From an uncultured Prevotellaceae bacterium (GTDB taxonomy: Bacteria > Bacteroidota > Bacteroidia > Bacteroidales > Bacteroidaceae): a stretch of 64,000 nucleotides of DNA. Position numbers and translations under genes: made by a program. The stretch is taken from the NCBI GenBank assembly GCA_902784615.1, contig CACZVN010000015.1:59937-123936 (forward strand), read 5' to 3'. The notes beneath the pieces are model-generated. The model searched no databases. It was given only the letters and a program-made list of their open reading frames with translations, and had not been told where the DNA came from. Positions 15,865-22,116 of this stretch are shown here, piece after piece. How positions within the stretch are numbered: the stretch's first letter is position 1; the number at the start of each line of letters is the position of its first letter.

Positions 15865-16866
15865 CTATAAATAGGTGGCCAACAGCCAACCAGGTATCAG
15901 TGCTGCAGCGAGCAGTCCGAAGGCCAGGCCCTCGCGCTTGGGCAGCAGCAGGTTTGCCAGATAGAGCGTGATGGGCATCGTGCAGTTCATCAGGAAGATA
16001 CCCAACAGTAGCACCCACACGAGATTGCTCCTGAAGAGAAAACACAGTGCCACACCTGCCAAAATCAACATCAGTGACTTGAGGATACCCATCCAACGGG
16101 CGATCCAGCCACCAGCCATCTTTCCCAACATCGCCGTGGTGCCAATAATCAAAACCAGACTCTGGCTCTTCGTGATGCCACTTGAGAATACCTCACCCGC
16201 AAACGAGCGATAGCCCACGAACAGCATCAGCGCCACCACCAGCGTCCACACCGTCACAGGTGTCATCGACACAGGGGGACTGGCTCCATCCTGTGCGCAG
16301 CTTGCGGAGCACAGTGGTGCCTGTCCCCCTGTGTCATCCAAGTCCCATCGCACATACGCTATCGCCATCACCACGAACGCCAGCAGCATCCCATACATCA
16401 GCGTCCACGAGCCAAACACCGCTCCAACAGCCAAGCCCAACGCGCCCGTCGAAACAAACACGCCCAGCGCCCGCATGTCATTACCCATCTTCACCACCGT
16501 CTGCTTGCCGCCCCACACATGGAAGAGCGAGTTGCCTGCACCCAGTCCGACGGCTACCAGTATCAGCAGCCATTCCGCCTTGACAGGGAGCGATGCCATT
16601 GCCACAGCCACCGTCAGCAGCACGGCCGACAAGAGCAACAGCCAGTGACGCTGCGTCATACGGTCGGCCATCAGTCCCGTCAGCGGCTGCGACATAAACG
16701 CCAACACATTATATGTCAGAATGGCGCCCAGGATCAGACGGTCGCCGTATGCTCCCCAATAGTCACCATAACCCATTGCCAGCAGAAACAGGCAGCACAT
16801 GCACAACCCGTCCATCAGGAAGTGCATCACTGTCGTAATTCCTATCAGCTGACAATTCTTACTCAT
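15865..16866 (-). CDS. MFS transporter with REP-like insertion in the central loop
   Basis: A 333-residue major facilitator protein with about 12 hydrophobic segments. The loop after TM2 reads GLMADRMTQRHWL, matching the family's GxLaDRxGrk motif. Substrate unknown. The start is MSKNCQLIG at 16866; the -7 box at 16874-16881 lies only 7 bases upstream, so the mRNA is probably leaderless and the longer frame starting at 16902 is excluded. The TM6-TM7 loop (DDTGGQAPLCSASCAQDGAS) is the translation of the palindromic element at 16268-16335. Confidence 0.82.
   Translation of the reverse strand: MSKNCQLIGITTVMHFLMDGLCMCCLFLLAMGYGDYWGAYGDRLILGAILTYNVLAFMSQPLTGLMADRMTQRHWLLLLSAVLLTVAVAMASLPVKAEWLLILVAVGLGAGNSLFHVWGGKQTVVKMGNDMRALGVFVSTGALGLAVGAVFGSWTLMYGMLLAFVVMAIAYVRWDLDDTGGQAPLCSASCAQDGASPPVSMTPVTVWTLVVALMLFVGYRSFAGEVFSSGITKSQSLVLIIGTTAMLGKMAGGWIARWMGILKSLMLILAGVALCFLFRSNLVWVLLLGIFLMNCTMPITLYLANLLLPKREGLAFGLLAAALIPGWLLATYL
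16268..16335. repeat. REP-like palindromic element, copy B, inside the second MFS gene
   Basis: Perfect 13-bp outer arms GACACAGGGGGAC (16268-16280) and GTCCCCCTGTGTC (16323-16335). The core is homologous over 54 bp to copy A at 2521-2590, inverted relative to the host gene. The reading frame stays open. Confidence 0.85.
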
Positions 16867-16873
16867 TCCGCTG

Positions 16874-16881
16874 CAAAGATA
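16874..16881 (-). promoter_or_regulatory. -7 element of the second MFS gene, leaderless layout
   Basis: TATCTTTG on minus, with 7 bases between its G and the ATG. Transcription would start at or next to the ATG. Confidence 0.65.
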
Positions 16882-16932
16882 CGAATTTTTCCGAATAATC
16901 AAATAATATTTGGATTTTTAAGATATTCATCG

Positions 16933-16940
16933 TATCTTTG
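16933..16940 (+). promoter_or_regulatory. -7 element of the discoidin-like gene, leaderless layout
   Basis: TATCTTTG, with 8 bases before the ATG at 16949. It is divergent from the MFS promoter 52 bases away. Confidence 0.65.
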
Positions 16941-16948
16941 CTGCCGAT

Positions 16949-17629
16949 ATGAGGACATTACTGTTTTTGATACTTTTTGCCTGTACGATGGGCGCCAAGG
17001 CGCAGGAGCAGGTGAAGCACATTCGGCCGAAGAGCATCATCGAGATGCCCAAGATCAGTGCCGAGGAGTATAGGAACGCCACAGAGGATATCTATGCCGA
17101 TAGTGCGCGAGTGGGCGACCTGACCGTCTATACCGACCTGTATGGAGGCTTCTGCAGTTGGTATTGCGGAGGCGAGATCCTGTCTGTCAAAGCGTCGAGT
17201 TGTCTGAAGCCTCAGGGCCGCTTTAGCTACGAGGCCGGGCATGCCCATGACTTCGACCACGAGAGTGTGTGGGCGGAAGGCGCCAAGGGTCAGGGCATCG
17301 GTGAATGGCTGGAGTATGAGTTCCCAGGCCGTTGTCCCCGTATCACCACCGTAGAGATCCTTGGCGGACATGTGAAGAGCGACAAGGCGTGGCGCGCGAA
17401 CTCCCGTCCGAAGGCCCTCAAGATGTACTACATGGGCAAGCCCTACGCCATCCTCGAACTGGAAGACAGCCGTACGTTGCAGTGCTTCGACGTGGGTGTG
17501 CTAGGTCCCCACGATGCAGAGGCCCCCAACTGGACACTGCGCTTCGAGATCCTCGATGTCTATCCAGGCGAGAAATACGCCGACACCGTGATCTCAGAAC
17601 TTTACTTCGACGGCATCGACGTACACTAA
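16949..17629 (+). CDS. Secreted discoidin-like (NADase-type glycan-binding) protein
   Basis: 226 residues with signal peptide MRTLLFLILFACTMGAKAQ. The mature part resembles the NADase-type glycan-binding, discoidin-like fold: HDFDHESVWAEGAKGQGIGEWLEYEF near residues 95-120, a core strand ITTVEILGGHVK, RPKALKMYYMGK, and the C-terminal VISELYFDGID. Such domains bind sugars or mediate surface contact. No catalytic residues were recognised. It is a single-gene unit. Confidence 0.6.
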   Translation: MRTLLFLILFACTMGAKAQEQVKHIRPKSIIEMPKISAEEYRNATEDIYADSARVGDLTVYTDLYGGFCSWYCGGEILSVKASSCLKPQGRFSYEAGHAHDFDHESVWAEGAKGQGIGEWLEYEFPGRCPRITTVEILGGHVKSDKAWRANSRPKALKMYYMGKPYAILELEDSRTLQCFDVGVLGPHDAEAPNWTLRFEILDVYPGEKYADTVISELYFDGIDVH

Positions 17630-17651
17630 GCCATAGCAATCTTGTACCATC

Positions 17652-17768
17652 ATGGATCAGAGAATAGCAATTAAAAAGATACTTTCAGTTTATGGCATAG
17701 CATATTTAGTATTGCTTATGTTTGTATTCGGATTACAGTTTGTATATCCGAAATTTATTGACTTGTAA
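17652..17768 (+). CDS. Possible 38-residue membrane peptide
   Basis: An open frame starting MDQRIAIKKILSVYG continues into one strongly hydrophobic helix (residues about 14-32) and ends YPKFIDL. The basic N-terminus followed by a membrane segment is coherent for a small membrane protein. There is no clear promoter or ribosome site. It marks the left edge of the AT-rich island. Could be chance. Confidence 0.3.
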   Translation: MDQRIAIKKILSVYGIAYLVLLMFVFGLQFVYPKFIDL

Positions 17769-17867
17769 GTACCTGACACATCTTGTTGACATGCAATAAA
17801 CAGTGCACATAATAATAGTAAAAAAGCCCTTTCCATTTTCGTAACTTTGATTATCTGGGATCATATA

Positions 17868-18656
17868 TTATACAAACAAAAACTTGTAACAGTTCTCTTT
17901 GTTATCGATATTTTTAGCATTATATCCTCTTTCCCATGGGATATTCTTTAAATAAAATCTGTAATTTGCTTTAAGATAATCTAAAAAAGAATCGATTGTA
18001 TTACAATCTTTTAATGTAATCAACCATTCTTCATTTATCTTGTCATTAGAACGCTCTTTGTATTTTAAGTTATCTTCTAATATCTTATGTAGTTTTACTT
18101 CTGCCTTAATTCTTATTATGTCTTGATAATCATCCTTTCCGATACATTCATTTTTTATCTCTTTCTTCTCAACGGCAAATGGAATATATCGTGGTGTAGA
18201 GACAACATCTCTGTATTCATTAAAGGTATGCCTTTTGAGCATAGGGGTTCGTTCAATACTATTATCAACAGCATTTAGATAGTCAAATAGTTCATATACG
18301 CTTTTTTGTGGTCCACAAATAGCCTTTATAAATTTACCATCTTTATTATACTTTATTATACTCCGAATTAATATTCCCCCAAAACTAGGATTCATACCAG
18401 ATTCTGAACTCTGTATTGTTAAATCAACTCCACTTGAATGAAAGAACCATAATCCCTGAAAACAATGTCTTGGGTAAGTAATTATATCCTTGTGGTTGGG
18501 GCTATAGTAATAAAATTCTATTTCCCCAATTTGATAATAGGAATCACCTTTAACAATGCTGTACTCACACATCAATCTCTTTGCACAATCATTAAGATTT
18601 TCTGCATTCAAGAATTTACCATCTAGATGTTTGTAAAAGTTTAATATATTGTCCAT
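17868..18656 (-). CDS. AAG-like (3-methyladenine glycosylase fold) hypothetical protein
   Basis: 262 residues, AT-rich codons. The order of blocks recalls the alkyladenine DNA glycosylase family: YYQIGEIEFYYY aligns by eye with the family's IVETEAYxG strand carrying the catalytic Glu. GLWFFHSSGVDLTI, GGILIRSI (family VLLRA) and ICGPQKSVYELFDYL (family SGPSKLCxAL) follow. The C-terminal 110 residues are unlike the family. It may act on alkylated bases or only share the fold. It ends the minus-strand unit downstream of the beta-flower protein. The assignment is tentative. Confidence 0.45.
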   Translation of the reverse strand: MDNILNFYKHLDGKFLNAENLNDCAKRLMCEYSIVKGDSYYQIGEIEFYYYSPNHKDIITYPRHCFQGLWFFHSSGVDLTIQSSESGMNPSFGGILIRSIIKYNKDGKFIKAICGPQKSVYELFDYLNAVDNSIERTPMLKRHTFNEYRDVVSTPRYIPFAVEKKEIKNECIGKDDYQDIIRIKAEVKLHKILEDNLKYKERSNDKINEEWLITLKDCNTIDSFLDYLKANYRFYLKNIPWERGYNAKNIDNKENCYKFLFV

Positions 18657-18702
18657 TATTATTTGATTTTTATGAATTGACTTTCAAAGAATATTGTGCA
18701 TC

Positions 18703-19116
18703 CTAAAAGAGATTGAAAAAGAACAAAACAGCAGCGTATTTCGCATTGATGCCACTGGCTGTACCCACTCTCATATTGTTGTTGTCGCGTACTGTTCCAT
18801 CAGAGCTGATAGTACCAAGACGCATATTGTTGTTGTCGCGTACTGTTCCATCTGAACTGACTGTTCCCAGTCGCATGTTATTTTTGTCTCTGATGGTACC
18901 ATCTTTCTCGATAGTGCCAAGCCGCATGTTGTTACTGTCCCTGATGGTTCCGTCTTCGAAGATCTTTCCAATACGCATATTATTGGCATTACGGACTGTG
19001 CCGTCAGACTCTACTTTGCCAAGCAGCATGTTGTTATTGTCGCGGAAAGATTGGGCATCCCCCACACCTCCCACAAACAGAAACATCAAAAATGTAATAA
19101 TCAATCTGTATATCAT
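18703..19116 (-). CDS. Secreted five-fold beta-flower repeat protein
   Basis: 137 residues with signal peptide MIYRLIITFLMFLFVGGVGDA. Five full copies of a 17-residue unit (NNMRLGTISSDGTVRDN) plus a partial sixth fill the mature part, with invariant NNM, G, DGT and R positions. This matches the five-fold beta-flower architecture known from Bacteroides proteins of unknown function. The DNA repeat is 51 bp and the two last copies are nearly identical, so copy number may vary by recombination. The start is MIYRL at 19116, supported by a -7 box 4 bases upstream. Confidence 0.75.
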   Translation of the reverse strand: MIYRLIITFLMFLFVGGVGDAQSFRDNNNMLLGKVESDGTVRNANNMRIGKIFEDGTIRDSNNMRLGTIEKDGTIRDKNNMRLGTVSSDGTVRDNNNMRLGTISSDGTVRDNNNMRVGTASGINAKYAAVLFFFNLF

Positions 19117-19120
19117 GGTG

Positions 19121-19128
19121 CAAATATA
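19121..19128 (-). promoter_or_regulatory. -7 element of the beta-flower gene, leaderless layout
   Basis: TATATTTG on minus, followed by CACC and the ATG. It leaves no room for a 5' leader. Confidence 0.65.
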
Positions 19129-19153
19129 ATGTTTATTTTTGAAAAATACAATA

Positions 19154-19930
19154 TTAGAATGGTAAAATCGAGTCTTTTTCCTCTGGTTCGAATGGTAAAA
19201 TCGAGTCATTTCCCTCTGGATCGAAGGGTATTGAGTCATATTCCACAGGTTCGAAGGGTAAATCCTGAAAAATCCATCTCTCATTATCAATTAGTAGTAT
19301 TGAATCTACGAGTACTTTTTCATTTGCCTGATGGTTAAAGTCTAATTTATCCACATCGTTATAGTCAATGTTTACGTCAATAACGTTATTCCATATAGAT
19401 GCATACGGCAAGGGACATGCAGAATCAAGACAAAAAAGCCGAAGAGTTGTTCCAAACAAGGTATATCCAATAGCAACAACAGAATGTCCAGATTTCCTTT
19501 TGGGATTCCAGAATGCAAGTTGTACAGAATAACCTATATCTAATTGAGCCATAATCATATCATGTATATTTTTCAGATTATCTTTATCACGGTTTCTGAT
19601 AACATATACATCGACAGGTATCTTGTTGTTGAAAGAGCGCAATAGCTTTATACGTAATTCCCTCAACGAATATCCCCTTGTAGTACAATGATTAAATTGT
19701 CTTTTCAATTTCTTTATATATTCAGGAGCTTTGGCACTTACTTTACGTAACAGATCCTCTCTGTTAAGTATTCCATGTAACATCAGCAACATCATAAGAC
19801 TATATACGGCACACCTACCTTCAAGATTGCCTTGTCTTAGGAATACTCTTGCTACATTTCCATCCCTGCCGTAGGTATGAAGTATTCCTTCTTTTAATAC
19901 AATATTATTTATAACATTGATTGTTTGCAT
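19154..19930 (-). CDS. Papain-like cysteine peptidase candidate with C-terminal repeats
   Basis: A 258-residue protein without signal peptide. GNLEGRCAVYSLMMLLML (Cys near residue 39) heads a hydrophobic helix, as in papain-fold nucleophile helices. KSGHSVVAIGY (His near 148) and LFCLDSACP (Asp near 166) are placed as a catalytic His and Asp/Asn would be. The tail is three 10-residue units of the type PFEPEEKDSI that end the protein in PF. It starts 4 bases after the deiminase stop, so the two are one operon. Function unknown; a protein-processing role is inference. Confidence 0.5.
   Translation of the reverse strand: MQTINVINNIVLKEGILHTYGRDGNVARVFLRQGNLEGRCAVYSLMMLLMLHGILNREDLLRKVSAKAPEYIKKLKRQFNHCTTRGYSLRELRIKLLRSFNNKIPVDVYVIRNRDKDNLKNIHDMIMAQLDIGYSVQLAFWNPKRKSGHSVVAIGYTLFGTTLRLFCLDSACPLPYASIWNNVIDVNIDYNDVDKLDFNHQANEKVLVDSILLIDNERWIFQDLPFEPVEYDSIPFDPEGNDSILPFEPEEKDSILPF
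19155..19262. repeat. Tandem 30-33 bp repeat encoding the peptidase tail
   Basis: Three to four copies of a unit containing AATCGAG/TTGAGTC and CTCTGGTTCGAA(G/T)GGTA. They encode PF(E/D)PExxDSI(L). Confidence 0.7.
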
Positions 19931-19934
19931 ACAA

Positions 19935-21215
19935 TTATTTCTTTATGTTCCATGTGATACAATGTAATGCTCCACCATTTTTGGCAATATCTCTCATTCG
20001 GAAACCACGCACGACACTTCCCGGATTAGCCTCGCGGACATACTTTAAGGCTTGCTTGTCTTCAGGTATTCCAAAAGTTGGCACTATTATCTTACTTCCC
20101 ACTTGGAGATAGTTGATATAGGCCCAATTGAAGTCTTTATTTGGATTTGGTACGTCAAAAAGCATTTCTATTACCTCGAATCCTACTGCCTCCAAGCGGT
20201 ATCTGATTTCATCTGCCTCTTCAGGAAAAGAATCTCGATGATTAGACATTAAGACTCTATTATCACCAGCCCAATGTACGAGACCATCTGCATGTCCATA
20301 AACATCAGCATTAGGCTCCTGCGGATTATCACAATGCCAAGGAAGGAAAATTATCCTAGAATCAAGAACGTGACTTATGTAATCACAAAAATCTGAGTCA
20401 TATTTCTTCTTTCCGTTTTCCTGGAACACCTTATCCGTGAGCACCATATGCCCTGCACACGTAACAATGTTTCCTCCATCCAACGTAATATCATAATATC
20501 TCTTATTGCAATGATTAAGGATCCCATCGGCTATGGCATGCGAATCCGTGAGATATTCTTCTCCCGATTCTTTCAGGTAGTCAGGATTATAATTGTAAAC
20601 GATGAAGCGGTCATCAGATATCTGAATGGGCATATAGTCACGAATCCAAATATCTTTAGTCCCCTCGATCTCACCCCATTCTATTTCCATCTCATTGAAC
20701 AGTTTGGTGATCCGTGCATAGGTTCTGGGATAGAACTCTTTCAGTTTATCGGAGATATAGACGAAATTGGTCAAAGTATCATTAAAGTTAGAAACTGGAA
20801 TACCAGACATGCTTGGCAATAAGTCCTTAAGATGACGTTCCTGCTTCTTTATTTCTTGACGTGTTTTCTCTGTAGCCTCATAGCTATGAGGAATTACGAC
20901 TTCTTCATCATCAAGAATAGCTCCAGGAACTTGCTCTATCCAGTCGAACATGATATTAACTATGGTTACAATTTTATCAATGGAAAAGATAATATGTTTG
21001 TTTTGCAACCAATTTGAGATAGAACTTACTGCAGAATTGAGATCTGGCCAGCCTCCATACCCTACTTCGACATTCCAATAATTGCCAAATGCATCATCAA
21101 TGGCATCCCAGATGTTTTCTGAGAGTTCAAAATCGATACCGTTTAATACAACTTTGTGCATCACATCAGAAGAAAATGCTCCTGGAGCTTTGGGGTCTAA
21201 AAGAAACTTTTCCAT
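19935..21215 (-). CDS. Peptidylarginine/agmatine deiminase-like enzyme with N-terminal extension
   Basis: A 426-residue member of the guanidino-group-modifying superfamily (Porphyromonas PAD and agmatine deiminase). The expected catalytic blocks are all visible: TKDIWIRDYMP (Asp), LDGGNIV, YGHADGLVHW (His and Asp) and near the end NGGALHCITWN (nucleophile Cys). The first 110-140 residues (DFELSENIWDAIDDAFGNYW and SISNWLQNKHIIF) are a helical extension not found in agmatine deiminases. No signal peptide, so it is cytoplasmic, unlike secreted PPAD. It is the first gene of the operon with the papain-like peptidase; substrate unknown. Confidence 0.8.
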   Translation of the reverse strand: MEKFLLDPKAPGAFSSDVMHKVVLNGIDFELSENIWDAIDDAFGNYWNVEVGYGGWPDLNSAVSSISNWLQNKHIIFSIDKIVTIVNIMFDWIEQVPGAILDDEEVVIPHSYEATEKTRQEIKKQERHLKDLLPSMSGIPVSNFNDTLTNFVYISDKLKEFYPRTYARITKLFNEMEIEWGEIEGTKDIWIRDYMPIQISDDRFIVYNYNPDYLKESGEEYLTDSHAIADGILNHCNKRYYDITLDGGNIVTCAGHMVLTDKVFQENGKKKYDSDFCDYISHVLDSRIIFLPWHCDNPQEPNADVYGHADGLVHWAGDNRVLMSNHRDSFPEEADEIRYRLEAVGFEVIEMLFDVPNPNKDFNWAYINYLQVGSKIIVPTFGIPEDKQALKYVREANPGSVVRGFRMRDIAKNGGALHCITWNIKK

Positions 21216-21242
21216 ACGATCAACTTTTTGGTTTTACGAGTG

Positions 21243-21250
21243 CAAAGATA
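21243..21250 (-). promoter_or_regulatory. -7 promoter element of the deiminase-peptidase operon
   Basis: TATCTTTG on minus, 27 bases before the deiminase ATG, with a TTG motif about 20 bases further upstream. Confidence 0.65.
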
Positions 21251-21360
21251 GAATGATTTTGCGCTCAATCCAAATTTTTAGAGCAGAAAAATGCGTTACT
21301 CTAACAAACTTTAAGTGTCTGGGAATCAAATATTTAAATATAGAATTTATATAAAAATAT

Positions 21361-21378
21361 ACAGGGGTATACCCCTGT
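21361..21378. repeat. Perfect 18-bp palindrome
   Basis: ACAGGGGTATACCCCTGT is self-complementary throughout and followed by TAAAAAT. It may be an operator or a small terminator. Confidence 0.7.
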
Positions 21379-21536
21379 TAAAAATATAATCAAGAATAAG
21401 CCCAAAAAGCCGTTTTACATTTTTTAAGAGCCCACAAACACAACAATTCCTGAAACCATTGTGTTCCCCAAATAGGACCAATATCTCGCACGCGCAACGA
21501 GAATAGTCCAATCCCATAGAATGAATAGTGCAACGC

Positions 21537-21557
21537 AGGAGATTGCCGCAATCTCCT
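21537..21557. repeat. Nine-bp stem hairpin
   Basis: AGGAGATTG / CAATCTCCT with loop CCG, in the gene-free stretch between the deiminase and tamB genes. Confidence 0.6.
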
Positions 21558-21591
21558 CAATCGTCAGTCCCCTCCCCTATTTAGTCCTTTC

Positions 21592-21944
21592 ACGCTATGA
21601 CGCTTTTACACTATTACACTGTTTCTTTTCGTTCAATCGATTAACAATTTCATAAAAACCTACGACAAGAATATTGAATTTTTGTGCCATTTGTCTTCAA
21701 TTCTTCAATTCTTCAAATATTTTTTCGAGAACACCAAAATGTCCTTATAAAATTTACTAATTATATTATAATATATATATTATAATATAATTAGTAAATT
21801 AATAGTTAAATATTGGATGAATATTATTTTCATTTTGAAGAATTGAAGAATTGAAGAGTGGCATGTTTTTTTAATCTTCTTGTCGTAGGTTTCATGTAAA
21901 TATAGCAAATGAAGCAGTGTAATAGTGTAATAGCGTCATAGCGT
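21592..21944. repeat. 353-bp imperfect inverted repeat, MITE-like
   Basis: The arms pair in blocks, in matching order: ACGCTATGACGC (21592-21603) with its complement at 21933-21944, then a shared TACACTATTACACTG block and CCTACGACAAGAA (21659) with its complement near 21880-21888. A 23-base block built on TTCAATTC repeats follows (left arm near 21695-21717, right arm near 21835-21857). No protein is encoded. The region from 21216 to 22088 holds only this and the small palindromes listed. Confidence 0.85.
21751..21800. repeat. Perfect 50-bp AT palindrome
   Basis: AATTTACTAATTATATTATA begins the left half, and every base to 21800 is self-complementary with no loop. It lies near the centre of the 353-bp inverted repeat. 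Confidence 0.95.
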
Positions 21945-22088
21945 TGATTGAGAATTTCGTGGCACCGTAGAATAATTCCGTGGCCCTTATTGCGCGAAAA
22001 GAGCCACGGGATTTCAGAAAAGAACCACGAGAGAAATAATCTACGCCATTTTTCTTGCAGATTCCTTTGCCATTCAGGCAGAAATGTG

Positions 22089-22096
22089 TATTTTTG
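22089..22096 (+). promoter_or_regulatory. -7 promoter element of tamB-tamL
   Basis: TATTTTTG, 20 bases before the tamB ATG at 22117. It excludes the longer frame starting at 22084. Confidence 0.6.
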
Positions 22097-22116
22097 CACT
22101 GTCATTCGCAGAAACG

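Noticed and set aside
18760-19030. CRISPR-like array
   Set aside because: The 51-bp repeats are coding, contiguous without spacers and translate into beta-flower units. No cas genes are present in the window.
19117-19290. N-terminal extension of the beta-flower protein
   Set aside because: It translates the peptidase repeat in another frame and crosses the promoter at 19121-19128; the signal peptide starts at 19116.
21751-21800. Replication origin or terminator protein site
   Set aside because: AT richness alone is not enough: no DnaA boxes, no dnaA or replication genes next to it. It is described only as a palindrome.
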